DNA from: Acidobacteriota bacterium
GTDB taxonomy: Bacteria > Acidobacteriota > Terriglobia > Acidiferrales > UBA7541
Reading direction: 5' to 3'
Length of the DNA stretch: 64,000 nt
Assembly: GCA_013289855.1 (NCBI GenBank)
Contig: JABCZD010000002.1
Coordinates: 310,001-374,000 of the forward strand
Every line of letters begins with the position of its first letter. Position 1 is the first letter of the stretch. The notes below the pieces were generated by a model that was given only the letters and a program-made list of their open reading frames with translations, was not told the DNA's origin and made no database searches. This document shows, piece after piece, positions 8,349 to 17,378 of this stretch. A program made the translations under genes and the position numbers.

Positions 8349-10439
8349 ATGAGAATCGCTCCCAAAAAAAGGCTCGCGATCCCGCTCGTAATGTTGCTGC
8401 TGCTTTCCTGCGCGGTGGCCCGACCCGCTCACGCGCAGGATCCCGCGTGGCAACACATTGGCCCGCCGGGAGGCAACGTAATCTCCCTGGCCCTTTCCCC
8501 GAAAAAAAACACTGTCTACCTCGGCGCCGCCGACGGACACATTTTCGCGTCCGATGATGCCGGCCAGCACTGGTCGTTGCGCGGCCGGGTAGCCTCCCGG
8601 CACGACGCCGTGGTCCAAAAGTTACTGGTAAACGCGCAACACGAAAATGAATTGCTCGCCGCGGTCTGGTATCAGGACGTGCGTGAAGGCGGCGGGCTCT
8701 TCCGCAGCAGCGATGCGGGCGCCACCTGGATACTCGCCGGTCTTTCCGGCGAAACTGTCCGCGCCGTGGAGCAGTCGCCCAGCACCGGCGAAATTTTCGT
8801 AGCCGGCACGCGAAGCGGGGTTTTCCGCTCCAGCGACGCCGCGCGCACCTGGCAAAGGATTTCTCCCGCTAGCGATCCGGAACTGCGCAACGTCGACTCG
8901 GTGGCCATCGATCCGCGCGACGCCCAGACCATCTACGCCGGAACCTATCACCTCCCGTGGAAAACTTCCGACGGCGGCCAAACCTGGAACGCTGTGCCCG
9001 CCGGCATGATCGACGACTCCGACATCATGAGTCTGCGCGTCGATTTCGCCACTTTGGGGCGCATTTTTGCCAGCGCCTGCTCCGGTATTTACCGCAGCGA
9101 GAATGGCGGCGCCCTGTGGACCAAGCTGCAGGGTATTCCGTATTCTTCGCGGCGCACGCAAGCCATGGTGCAGGATCCCGCGGACCCACGGATTCTCTAC
9201 GCCGCCACCACCGAAGGCCTGTGGGCCACGCGCGACGGTGGCGAATCCTGGGCGCGTATCACCCCACGGCAGTGGGTCGTCAACGACGTGGTGGTTATCC
9301 CCGCGGAGGCCGCCAACTCGGGAAATTCCTCCAGCCAGATTCTGCTGGGAACCGAAGCTCAGGGCCTGCTGCTTAGCGCCGATGGCGGCATTACCTTTAC
9401 GCCGGTTAACAACGGCTTTTCGCACCGCATCACCGCCGGGCTGGTCGCCGACCCGGGCGATCCGGGGCATTTGCTGGCCTGGATGCCGGATTCGCCCGAT
9501 GTGCTGGTCGAGTCGCGCGACGGCGGAGATCAGTGGCGGGCGCTGCAGGATGGCTCGCCTGCCGGCGCCCCGCTCGCGGATGTCGCGCACGTCTTCGCCA
9601 GCGATGCTGGGTGGTGGGTAACTGGAGCCAAAGGAACGCTGACGCTCTACGACGCTGCCGCGGGAAAGTGGTTGCCGGTGCGCTTTGCCGCCGCTGTTTC
9701 GCGGGGCACTACGACTGGCGCCTTGGCCCGCGCATCGTCTGGTCCCGGGGCCGCGCGGCGCCGCGCCACCGCGCGTTCGACCTCGCTGACACTGTCCACC
9801 GCAGGCTCTGACATTTCCAGCGTGCTGACCGTGGGTGCGCGGATCGTTGTGGCCACCGCACAAGGTCTGTGGTCCGGCACGCTCGGCGAGAAAATATTGC
9901 ATCCTGTGACAGTTCCCGCCAGCTCGCAAACCGATGAGTCGGAGCCAATCTCACCGCTGTGGATGATGGCCGGAGGGAAAATCCTGCAATCCGCGGACGC
10001 GGGAAAAACCTGGCGCCCGATCAGTCTTGCCATCGCACCGGAAGTGCGCGACGCGGACGTGCGCTGGATGCGTGAGGTGCGACTAAAATCCTCGAGCAGC
10101 GGCACAACGGACCCTGGCGCCTCGGCTGCAAACGGATCCCTCGCCACGCTGTTCCTCGCAGGGACCACCCAAGGTCTCTATCGCCGCAGCGGTGACCAGG
10201 GCGCCTGGCAGTTGGTGCAAAACGGCCTTCCCGCCGGTGAGCCCATTTCGTATTTCTTCGCCGACGGAGCCTGGGTGCTGGCCATGCGCGGCGGCGGCCT
10301 GTACCTGTCGCGCGATGCCTCGCGAACTTGGGAGCGCCTCGACACGGGAGCCCTCGCTGGACCGTTCACCGGCGTTGCCGTGGCCGCCGGCGGGAAGCTG
10401 GTCGTCGCGTCGCTGACCGAAGGGCTCTTGCGCGACTAG
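8349..10439 (+). CDS. Secreted Asp-box/YCF48-like beta-propeller protein
   Basis: A 696-residue exported protein with a clear signal peptide (residues 1-29, ending PAHAQ). The mature part carries about ten Asp-box (BNR) turns of the form SxDxGxxW (for example SDDAGQHW, SSDAGATW, TSDGGQTW, TRDGGESW, SADAGKTW). These belong to the sortilin/Vps10-like and photosystem-II-assembly YCF48-like propeller group. No sialidase catalytic residues are evident, so a binding or scaffolding role in the periplasm or outside the cell is likelier than catalysis. A Ser/Ala/Arg-rich insertion near residues 455-480 interrupts the propeller. Function unknown. Confidence 0.8.
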   Translation: MRIAPKKRLAIPLVMLLLLSCAVARPAHAQDPAWQHIGPPGGNVISLALSPKKNTVYLGAADGHIFASDDAGQHWSLRGRVASRHDAVVQKLLVNAQHENELLAAVWYQDVREGGGLFRSSDAGATWILAGLSGETVRAVEQSPSTGEIFVAGTRSGVFRSSDAARTWQRISPASDPELRNVDSVAIDPRDAQTIYAGTYHLPWKTSDGGQTWNAVPAGMIDDSDIMSLRVDFATLGRIFASACSGIYRSENGGALWTKLQGIPYSSRRTQAMVQDPADPRILYAATTEGLWATRDGGESWARITPRQWVVNDVVVIPAEAANSGNSSSQILLGTEAQGLLLSADGGITFTPVNNGFSHRITAGLVADPGDPGHLLAWMPDSPDVLVESRDGGDQWRALQDGSPAGAPLADVAHVFASDAGWWVTGAKGTLTLYDAAAGKWLPVRFAAAVSRGTTTGALARASSGPGAARRRATARSTSLTLSTAGSDISSVLTVGARIVVATAQGLWSGTLGEKILHPVTVPASSQTDESEPISPLWMMAGGKILQSADAGKTWRPISLAIAPEVRDADVRWMREVRLKSSSSGTTDPGASAANGSLATLFLAGTTQGLYRRSGDQGAWQLVQNGLPAGEPISYFFADGAWVLAMRGGGLYLSRDASRTWERLDTGALAGPFTGVAVAAGGKLVVASLTEGLLRD

Positions 10440-10957
10440 CCTCAATCGCTTCCGGGCTTTCTCACGTTGCCGCCCAGCTGGCCGCCCAGTTAGCGACATA
10501 GTATTCCTTGACCCATACTTACCAGTCTGCTATTTTACGCACAGTTTTGCGGCGGAGCACGTACCGCCTATGACAACATCTATGCTGGTTGCGCTGGCGT
10601 CTTCCAACCCCCTCGTTGGCCAGGAAAGCTCTGCTTCGCCAGCGTCCACAATCGACAGCCAAAACCGCTTCCGCGCAAGCAACCCAAAGAAAGCTCGTAA
10701 AGATATTCCGATCGGCGGGAAAGTCATTCCCGAAACGGAGTTCTCCGTGCAGAAATGGCATCTGTCACAAAACATGACATATCGTTATGATTTCCGCTTT
10801 GCGATCGCCTGGGGCTGTCCCGATATGGACCGAAGTCCTCGCGAGCAAGCCCGGCAAGTACATACTAATTCAGTAATTCCGTCATTTTCCGTTTTGGAAC
10901 TCGAGGTGCACTGCTTGCAGTGCTCCATGCTCCCAGCAGCGGAAGGGAATTCTTGAG
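10440..10957 (+). promoter_or_regulatory. Leader region of the NtrC-type regulator, with candidate promoter and palindrome
   Basis: About 520 bp without a convincing gene. TTGACC (10508-10513), 17 bp, TATTTT (10531-10536) is a fair sigma-70 promoter. A near-palindrome GCACTGCTTGCAGTGC (10908-10923) lies about 35 bp before the first possible start at 10958 and is a candidate operator. A 128-codon frame from 10570 to 10956 fills the space, but it lacks domain-like features or a ribosome site; I treat it as non-coding with low certainty. Confidence 0.4.
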
Positions 10958-11074
10958 ATGACCGACGAAGCCGAGGTTCGTTTCCAGGGTATGCGCAGTG
11001 CCGCAGCCGTGCTCGACACGCCTCAGGGGCCTGTGCCGGCGGCGCAAGAACACTCCAGACGCGAGGTGACGGCC

Positions 11075-12454
11075 ATGAACCTCCTGATCGTCGACGATGA
11101 GCTGTTCGTCCGCAAGATGTGCGCTGAAGTCGGGCAGGGATTGGGAATGATCATCACCTCCGCGGCCACCGCTGAGGAGGCCGCCGAGCTGCTGGAATAT
11201 TCTCCCATTGATATCCTACTCACCGACCTGCAATTGCCCGGCGCCAGCGGCCTGGCGCTGCTCAAAAAGGTTCGCGACATGTATCCAGAGATGGCCCTGA
11301 TGGTGCTCACGCAGTACGGCACCATCGACTCCGCCGTGGAGGTTACGCGTCTTGGCGCCGTTGACTACGTCACCAAACCCTTTCGCGTCGAAGAACTAAA
11401 ATCCCGTCTGCTGCGCGCCGCCCATAGCGTGGAGTTACAGCGCGAGAACCGCCTGCTGCGCGAGCAGTTGCGCACCCGCCCGGGCTTTGGCGGCCTCATC
11501 GGCCTCTCCTCCAAAATGGAAAGCGTATATAAGGTCATCGGCAAGGTCAGCCAGCACGATTATCCCGTGCTGGTTCTAGGGGAAAGCGGCACCGGCAAAG
11601 AGCTTGTCGCGCGCAGCGTGCATTTTTCCAGCCCCCGCAAAGAGCGCCCGTTTGTGCCCGTCGACTGCTCTTCGCTGACCCCCACGCTGATCGAATCGGA
11701 ACTTTTCGGCTACGTGAAAGGCGCTTTCACCGGAGCCTTGCAATCCAAACAAGGTCTGCTTGAGTCCGCGCAGGGTGGAACGCTGTTCCTCGATGAAATC
11801 GGCGACATGCCCATCGATATGCAAGCCAAGCTGCTGCGCGCCCTGCAGGAACAGGAGATTAAGCCCGTGGGCTCCACGGAACGCAAGCGCATCAACGTGC
11901 GCATCATCGCCGCCACCAATCGCGATCTCGAAGCCGCCATCCGCAGCGGAGCGTTTCGTCAGGATCTCTTTTTCCGGTTGAACGTGGTGCAAATCAAATT
12001 GCCGCCGCTGCGCGACCGCAAAAACGACGTGCCCCTGCTGGTGACCTCTTTCCTCGAAAGGCTGTCGCCCCCGGAAGCTCCGCCTCGCACCATTTCCGAG
12101 GACGCCATGCTGCGCCTGATGGCCTATGACTGGCCGGGAAACGTGCGTGAACTGGAAAATGCCGTGGCTCGCGCCGTGGCCCTGGGCTCCGGTCCCATCG
12201 TGCACGTTGGCGACCTGCCTTCGAATCTGCAATATCCCACCAGCGAACGCGCCCCGGAGCGCGACGAACTTCTTCCGCTCGAAGAACTGGAGCGTCGCGC
12301 CATCATTCGCATGTTGCGCGAGACCAAAGGCGACAAGCTCGCCGCCGCCCGCCGCCTCGGCATCGGCAAAACCACCCTGTACCGCAAACTAAAGCAGTAC
12401 CACATGGAGCAAGCGCCCGAGGAAAACCACACCTCGAACGCGAGTGCCGGTTAG
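11075..12454 (+). CDS. NtrC-family sigma-54-dependent response regulator
   Basis: A receiver, AAA+ and Fis-type HTH regulator of 459 residues. The receiver opens MNLLIVDDE, with the phospho-acceptor Asp in LLTDLQLPG and Lys in YVTKPF. The AAA+ domain has Walker A GESGTGKE, the sigma-54 contact loop GAFTGA (here KGAFTGALQ), Walker B GTLFLDEIGDMP and the R-finger region. The C-terminus is a Fis HTH (AARRLGIGKTTLYRKLKQY). When phosphorylated it should remodel sigma-54 RNA polymerase. An in-frame ATG at 10958 would add 39 residues; ATG 11075 has a GAGGTG ribosome site and starts exactly at the receiver. The likely cognate kinase is the hybrid kinase downstream. Confidence 0.93.
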   Translation: MNLLIVDDELFVRKMCAEVGQGLGMIITSAATAEEAAELLEYSPIDILLTDLQLPGASGLALLKKVRDMYPEMALMVLTQYGTIDSAVEVTRLGAVDYVTKPFRVEELKSRLLRAAHSVELQRENRLLREQLRTRPGFGGLIGLSSKMESVYKVIGKVSQHDYPVLVLGESGTGKELVARSVHFSSPRKERPFVPVDCSSLTPTLIESELFGYVKGAFTGALQSKQGLLESAQGGTLFLDEIGDMPIDMQAKLLRALQEQEIKPVGSTERKRINVRIIAATNRDLEAAIRSGAFRQDLFFRLNVVQIKLPPLRDRKNDVPLLVTSFLERLSPPEAPPRTISEDAMLRLMAYDWPGNVRELENAVARAVALGSGPIVHVGDLPSNLQYPTSERAPERDELLPLEELERRAIIRMLRETKGDKLAAARRLGIGKTTLYRKLKQYHMEQAPEENHTSNASAG

Positions 12455-12850
12455 CGGTCGCAACGCCTGCGCCAGTTTTGCGGAGCGCGGCATTCTTCGG
12501 CAACGCAACAAAATCCTCTTCACTTACCTTCGCAATCGGGCGTTGCCGGCCTCGCTCGGAGTCTGCGGGCATCGTGCCGCTTCGTTTCCCATCTCGCCCA
12601 TCGCGCACCTGAATTGCCCAACCACAGTAATCCTCCGCTGATCGATTCGCGCTCCGTGGCGTGGTCTGATCTTTCAACTCGTGCAAGAAAATTCTAACCG
12701 CGCCCGCGCGAAGTGGTTTCGGTTCACTCTGGGAAGCGTTGCAGAAGCCGTCTCGACATGGGATGGGAAATGACCCGCGGGTCCCGCAACGACGCCCACA
12801 ATCATCGCTTATCTGTTTGATTCTGCTGACAAAAGCGGTTTTTCGCGTGG
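12455..12850. other. Intergenic region, 396 bp
   Basis: Separates the NtrC-type regulator from the hybrid kinase on the same strand. Only short unsupported frames occur. I looked for a -24/-12 promoter, as expected for a target of the upstream regulator, and found only a TGGGAAGCGTTGC-like string with the wrong spacing. Nothing else recognised. Confidence 0.4.
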
Positions 12851-15800
12851 ATGGATATTGCTGTGCAAGAGAGTCTTTACAATTCGAAGCACGCGGTTCC
12901 TGTACGGGGCGCAGAGTGCAGCGGAAGCCGGCTTGGCCCGCAGCCCGCCGCGCACGGTTCAGCGCAGCCGCGGGCGGCGACGACCTTCAACGATCGCGGC
13001 AAGAGTGAAACGACCGTGAAATTCTGGGAGAAAAAAGAGCAAGTGCTGGTCGCCAACCGCGGCATAGCGCGCGCGGCGCTGGAAGGAGCTTCGCGTCTGG
13101 AAATTGCCGGCGAGGCGCTGCACGAATTGCGAGAGGAAGCTTCTGCGGACCGCATCGGCATCTGGTTGGCCAGCGCGGTCTCGGAATCGGTAGACGAAGG
13201 TCGCAATAGCACTCCGCCGCCCACCGGTCGCACTGTCGGGGCGGCGTCCGCCGGCGACACGAATCCCAAGCCTGCTTGGCGCGGAGTGGTCTGGGATCGT
13301 GAAAGCGAAAGCACGCCCGCGGCGTGGGAGCACCTTTCCGGCGAAGCGCCCTTGCCGCAGGATCTGGTGCTGAGCGGACGTGCCGTGGAGCAGGAGCTGC
13401 CAGACCATTCCGGAAATATTCTCATCGGCATGCTCATCGGACAGCGCAAGGTTCTGTGGGTACCCATCGAGAGCCGCGGCGGTATACAGGGCGTGATTTT
13501 TTGCGGCACGCGGGAAAAACGGCGTGAACTGCCCCGCGCGCTGTGCTCGCGGCTCGCGGCAGAGTTGGCACTGCAGCTCGCGTGGGAAGATGAGCGCGCC
13601 GTGGCCCGCGAGCGTTATGCGGACATCGCGCTGGCGCGCAGGGTACACCGCGACCTATACGCGGATGCACGGGCCGATAGCCACGCGGCTGGACGCGAGG
13701 ACGGACTGGCGGACGGTCATGCGGACCGTCGCGCGGAATTTAGCACGCAACTCAGCGCGCAACCTCGCACGCAACCTCGCACCGAACTTCGCGCGGAACT
13801 CCGTACCGGTGTCGCCTTGGCGCGCATCGCCGACAGCATCGTGGACGCCGGACCCGGCGGCTTGGGTATCGGCGCGGCGTTCGCCACCATCGGGGTGCTC
13901 CCGGACGGCTGGTCCCGCGAAGCACCCGCTGCCCAGCTGGATTTCCGCTGGAAGAGTGGCGACGCCGACTGGCTGCGCGTCGCGGAAAGTGTCGCGCTAG
14001 CGGAGACCTGGCAGGCCGCTTTGCGGAATCGCCGCGCCACCGGAATCTCGCCGCAGGCCGCGCGCATGGACACCGCCATCGCGCGCATCGTGGCGCTGCC
14101 CGTCGAGGCGGAAGGGGAACTGTGCGGCGCCATGCTGGTTGGACTCTTTCCCCGTGGCACTTCGCTCGCTGCGTTTGAGCGGTTGGAATATCGCGCCGCG
14201 CTTGCCGGGCAGGCCGTGGCGCGCCGCAATCGTGAGCGCCGCGCGGCGCTCGCGGCGCAGCGGCAACGCACGCAACTGGCGGCGACACGCGCATGTCTGC
14301 TGGTGCTCGACGCCCGCGGACGCGTGGTGGATTTAAGTGCGGGCGCGGAGGATTTAGTTCGCCACGGTGGTTTGGCCGCTGTAGCCCGCGCGGCACCGGA
14401 TGAACTATTCGAGAAGATCTTCCGTGACGAAGATCGCCTCCCAGTCGCGGAATGGCTGCAACGCGGCGAAGATCCGCCCTCCGGAAATTGGCCCGGCGGT
14501 GGCATCGCTGATCGGCCCGGCGATTCGCCTGCGCATTCATCCGTTAATTCGGGCGACGCCGCGACTGTGCTGCTTGCGCACCTGCGCAACGGCATCGACG
14601 TGCACTTGCGCCGCGAACTTCCAGACGCTCAGGGCCAGACCGTCGTGTCATTGGAAAAAGTGTCGCGCGAAAACGCGCAGCGTGGAAAGAATTTCCTCGC
14701 CGGCCTGGACAGCGAACAGGCGCTCGATGGCGTGATCGAGTGGCTCGAAGAAGGTGTGGTGCTTTTTGACACCCACGGTAACGTCCGCGCGCGTAACACG
14801 CGTTTCGCGCAGCTGGCCGGACTCGCTCCCGCGGCCTCCGCCAAGGGCGCCACACTGGAGCAGTTGATCGCGCACATGGCCGAGCAGGCCGCGGAGCCCG
14901 CGGAGTTCGCCGAGCGTTGGCGTAATCTGGCCCGCGGCATCGACGGCGGTGTGCGCGATGAGTTGCGCATGAACCACCCCACTGCCCGTATTCTCGAACG
15001 CACGGCGCGCCCGGTCTTGGACGCCGCGGGAAACCCTCTAGGCCGCGTCGAAGTGTACCGGGACCTAACCGCGCAGCGCCTTTTCCAGACCCAGCTCCTG
15101 CAAACGGAAAAACTCGCCGCCCTCGGCCAGATGGTCAGCGGCATCGCGCACGAATTAAGCAATCCCTTGACCAGCATCCTCGGCTACGCCCAGCGCCTCC
15201 TCCTCCGTGAAGATGGCGCGGGCCGCCTGCCCGAAGCGCGGCAAATTTTCCAGGAGGCCGAGCGCGCCAGCGGCATTTTGCGGCAGTTACTCTACAGCGC
15301 GCGCGAAACCCCTCCCGAGCGCCGCCGCGTGGCGCTCAATCAAGTGGTTCTGCGCTCCATGGAGCTGCAGCGCTTCAGCATGGCCACGGAGAAAGTTCGC
15401 ATAGAGCTGGATCTGGATCCCTCGTTGCCCGCGGTGATCGGCGACGCCGCGCAGCTCCAGCAAGTCTTGATCAACCTGGTCGGCAACGCCCGCCAGGCCA
15501 TCGAACAGAAAGGTGCAGGCGGCCGCATTCGCGTGCGCACCAAGCAGGTCGCCGAGCGCCGCGTGCAGCTGGAAATTGAAGACGACGGTCCCGGCGTCCC
15601 GCAAAGCATTTTGGCGCGCATCTTCGATCCCTTTTTCACCACCAAAGCCGAGGGCGTGGGTACCGGCCTGGGACTTTCGATCGTCTTGGGCATCGTGCGC
15701 GAGCACGGCGGCCGCGTGAACGTGCTGAATGCTCCGGAGGGTGGCGCGATCTTCTCCGTCGAATTGCCCGTGGCGGAAGGTTTATCTGCCGCCGCGCCGG

Positions 15801-16354
15801 CCTGGCCCGCGGGAAGCTTTGAGCTGCGGCTCGATGTAAATGCGGCCACCAGCGACGAAGCGCTCGTCACCATGGCGGAAAATCATCTGCTGGCCAAACG
15901 GCGCGCACCCACGCATGGCCGCGTGCTGGTAGTCGAAGATGAACCCACCGTGGCCCGCCTGATCGCCGACGTGCTGCAGGACGAAGGCCTCACCGTGGAT
16001 GTTCTGCTCGATGGCCGCGAAGGTTTGAAGCGCGCCGCCAAACAGCATTTCGATCTGGCCATCTGCGACATGCGCATGCCCGGGCTCGATGGCCAGCAGT
16101 TCTACCAAAGCCTGGTGCGCAGCGGCAATGAGCTGCAGCACAATTTTCTGTTTGTCACCGGCGACGTGATTGCTCCCGCCACGCAAGCCTTTCTCGAAAG
16201 CCATCGCTTGCCGCACCTAGCCAAACCCTTTCGCGTGGAAGAGCTGACCGAACGTGTGCGCGACGTCCTGCAGCACCGCCACGCCGGGCTGGCGGCGGTG
16301 AAGCACGCCGCCGCCGGTAACGCCAAGCGGCGAAACGTGGCCACGAAAGCCTGA
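12851..16354 (+). CDS. Hybrid sensor histidine kinase with GAF/PAS input and C-terminal receiver
   Basis: 1167 residues. No membrane segments are visible, so it is probably cytosolic. The N-terminal ~500 residues contain two GAF-like regions split by a low-complexity linker. A PAS-like region follows at ~615-745. The HisKA box (GIAHELSNPLTSILGYAQRL) lies near residue 765, and a HATPase domain follows with the N-box NLVGNARQA, G1 DDGPGVP and G2 GTGLGLSIV. A receiver (VLVVEDEPTVARL, phospho-Asp in AICDMRMPG, KPFRVEELTERV) ends the protein. Internal phosphotransfer from His to the C-terminal Asp is expected. The first ~55 residues look poorly ordered, and a GTG at 13017 could be the true start. 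Probably pairs with the NtrC-type regulator upstream. Confidence 0.88.
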   Translation: MDIAVQESLYNSKHAVPVRGAECSGSRLGPQPAAHGSAQPRAATTFNDRGKSETTVKFWEKKEQVLVANRGIARAALEGASRLEIAGEALHELREEASADRIGIWLASAVSESVDEGRNSTPPPTGRTVGAASAGDTNPKPAWRGVVWDRESESTPAAWEHLSGEAPLPQDLVLSGRAVEQELPDHSGNILIGMLIGQRKVLWVPIESRGGIQGVIFCGTREKRRELPRALCSRLAAELALQLAWEDERAVARERYADIALARRVHRDLYADARADSHAAGREDGLADGHADRRAEFSTQLSAQPRTQPRTELRAELRTGVALARIADSIVDAGPGGLGIGAAFATIGVLPDGWSREAPAAQLDFRWKSGDADWLRVAESVALAETWQAALRNRRATGISPQAARMDTAIARIVALPVEAEGELCGAMLVGLFPRGTSLAAFERLEYRAALAGQAVARRNRERRAALAAQRQRTQLAATRACLLVLDARGRVVDLSAGAEDLVRHGGLAAVARAAPDELFEKIFRDEDRLPVAEWLQRGEDPPSGNWPGGGIADRPGDSPAHSSVNSGDAATVLLAHLRNGIDVHLRRELPDAQGQTVVSLEKVSRENAQRGKNFLAGLDSEQALDGVIEWLEEGVVLFDTHGNVRARNTRFAQLAGLAPAASAKGATLEQLIAHMAEQAAEPAEFAERWRNLARGIDGGVRDELRMNHPTARILERTARPVLDAAGNPLGRVEVYRDLTAQRLFQTQLLQTEKLAALGQMVSGIAHELSNPLTSILGYAQRLLLREDGAGRLPEARQIFQEAERASGILRQLLYSARETPPERRRVALNQVVLRSMELQRFSMATEKVRIELDLDPSLPAVIGDAAQLQQVLINLVGNARQAIEQKGAGGRIRVRTKQVAERRVQLEIEDDGPGVPQSILARIFDPFFTTKAEGVGTGLGLSIVLGIVREHGGRVNVLNAPEGGAIFSVELPVAEGLSAAAPAWPAGSFELRLDVNAATSDEALVTMAENHLLAKRRAPTHGRVLVVEDEPTVARLIADVLQDEGLTVDVLLDGREGLKRAAKQHFDLAICDMRMPGLDGQQFYQSLVRSGNELQHNFLFVTGDVIAPATQAFLESHRLPHLAKPFRVEELTERVRDVLQHRHAGLAAVKHAAAGNAKRRNVATKA
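13732..13803 (+). repeat. Six 12-bp tandem repeats coding an in-frame tetrapeptide linker
   Basis: Six adjoining 12-mers of the type CGCGCAACCTCG/CACGCAACCTCG, drifting from unit to unit, encode AEFS-TQLS-AQPR-TQPR-TELR-AELR inside the hybrid kinase. Weaker 4-residue periodicity (ADGH, ADRR) continues upstream to about 13650. The insert sits between the two GAF-like regions. Confidence 0.8.
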
Positions 16355-16657
16355 ACGACGCGAAGAGGCGCGGCGTGTGCATTAACGAAGATTAAACCGC
16401 GTATCCGCACATCTTTTTGGAGTCCGGCGGCTTGACGCCGCTTTCGCGCAGTAAGCGCCAGGGCCACTGAAGCCCAGGGACTCCTACAGGGATTTTCGTA
16501 GCGACGCCCTTCATGGCGCACCAAACCGCCGGGGTAGGTACGAAGCGAAGGACGAACGGCGCGCGGAACGAGGATCGAACGGCGCACGAAATGACGCGCG
16601 AAACAGCGCCACGCGATGGCGGGCGTGGCAAATCACGGAGGCGATGGCGAAAGGTTC
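16355..16657. other. Intergenic region, 303 bp, with hairpins and purine-rich degenerate repeats
   Basis: Contains a short hairpin (GCGGC-TTGAC-GCCGC, about 16430-16443), a decayed GTAG-type element near 16498 (GTAGCGACGCCCTTCA), and from about 16540 a stretch of drifting GAACGxxCGCxCGAA-like units that leads into the 15-bp array of the next gene. No convincing gene. Confidence 0.4.
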
Positions 16658-17053
16658 ATGAGCGAACACAGACAGGAACGAACGGTCGAACATCGCACCG
16701 TTGAATCCCGCACCATCGAACCGCGCGGTATCGAACCGCGCACTGTCGAACAAAGGCTGGCAAGGATGAAAAATCTTATGGACAACCCGGGCGGTCCGCT
16801 GGAAGGAGTCGGCGAAGATTTCGGCGAGGTCTTGCGTCACGAATTGAACAATCCCCTTACCGGCATCCTCGGCAACGCCGAGCTGCTGCTCGCGGAGGTT
16901 CGCCGCGGCAACGATGGCCGCTTGCCGCCCGGCGGCCTGCAACGCCTCGAAACCATCGCCGCGCTGGCCGTGCGCCTGCGCGAAACCATCCGCCGCCTCA
17001 GCCAGCAGTGGGAAGTCCGCGACGCCGCCCTGCGCAAGAAAAACGACATGTAA
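16658..17053 (+). CDS. Orphan HisKA dimerization/phosphoacceptor domain protein
   Basis: 131 residues from ATG 16658. The core, FGEVLRHELNNPLTGILGNAELL, is a textbook HisKA phospho-acceptor box (H-E-L-N-N-P-L), followed by a second helix (LETIAALAVRLRETIRRLSQQW). The protein ends there, with no ATPase domain, sensor or receiver. It could act as a phosphotransfer partner or dimerize with full kinases; either is inference. The N-terminus is five 5-residue repeats (TVEHR, TVESR, TIEPR, GIEPR, TVEQR). ATG 16616 is an alternative start. The reverse strand is also open but lacks homology. It follows the hybrid kinase on the same strand. Confidence 0.7.
   Translation: MSEHRQERTVEHRTVESRTIEPRGIEPRTVEQRLARMKNLMDNPGGPLEGVGEDFGEVLRHELNNPLTGILGNAELLLAEVRRGNDGRLPPGGLQRLETIAALAVRLRETIRRLSQQWEVRDAALRKKNDM
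16682..16756 (+). repeat. Five 15-bp tandem repeats coding pentapeptides
   Basis: Five contiguous 15-mers of the form ACxRTYGAAyvbCGC, in frame with the HisKA protein. Divergence is mostly at one variable codon per unit. Read in reverse they give FDxAR-type pentads, which mimic a pentapeptide-repeat protein. Confidence 0.85.
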
Positions 17054-17093
17054 TGGACTGGCCGGTCCTCGTCGAGGCCCTGTCGTGCGGCTC

Positions 17094-17378
17094 TTAGAAT
17101 TTTCCCGGCCACTTCCGAGCCCCGTGAAGCACTCGCAAAATTTCCACCAGCTCGTCACGCACCCGGTACGGCACAATATAAGGGGTTCCTGCCACTACCA
17201 ATTCCCGCGTGCCCGGCACGCGCCCCGCGCGCCCCATAGCCGGATTGTCCCGCAGCAACTCCGCCTCCGCCAAAATCCGCAGCACCAGCCGCCCCGCCGC
17301 CGCGGGATTATCTTTGGCGATGTACTCCGCCTCTTCATCCAAATTCGCCAGCGCCTTGCGCAGCCACCTAACGCGCAC
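17094..17378 (-). CDS. RelE/ParE-family toxin
   Basis: A 94-residue basic protein of the ParE/RelE fold. It starts (GTG) MRVRWLRKALANLDEEAEYIAKDNPAAAGRL, the usual helical hairpin with conserved Leu/Ile, and ends RELVVAGTPYIVPYRV ... VEILRVLHGARKWP, the family's beta-sheet signature with Arg, Tyr and the terminal H-x-x-R-x-W. ParE-type members poison gyrase and RelE-type members cleave mRNA; the sequence does not decide which, though the R(K)WP ending favours ParE. Its start lies 11 bp inside the antitoxin gene, typical of translationally coupled toxin-antitoxin pairs. Confidence 0.88.
   Translation of the reverse strand: MRVRWLRKALANLDEEAEYIAKDNPAAAGRLVLRILAEAELLRDNPAMGRAGRVPGTRELVVAGTPYIVPYRVRDELVEILRVLHGARKWPGKF

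Noticed and set aside
8622..9929. 435-codon minus-strand frame within the Asp-box protein gene
   Set aside because: A shadow of a GC-rich coding frame. The plus strand has signal peptide and ten Asp-box turns.
10570..10956. 128-codon plus-strand frame just before the NtrC-type gene
   Set aside because: No ribosome site, mixed composition and no recognisable fold. It more likely is leader DNA, though its end close to 10958 keeps a small doubt.
12720..12760. Possible sigma-54 (-24/-12) promoter upstream of the hybrid kinase
   Set aside because: The TGGGAAGCGTTGC string has eight instead of ten bases between GG and GC, so it does not fit the consensus.
16511..17176. Minus-strand 221-codon frame with FDSAR/FDTAR/FDGAG pentads resembling a pentapeptide-repeat protein
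   Set aside because: The plus strand codes a clear HisKA box over the same DNA. The pentads are the reverse reading of a 15-bp DNA repeat, and the rest of the minus frame has no domain-like features.
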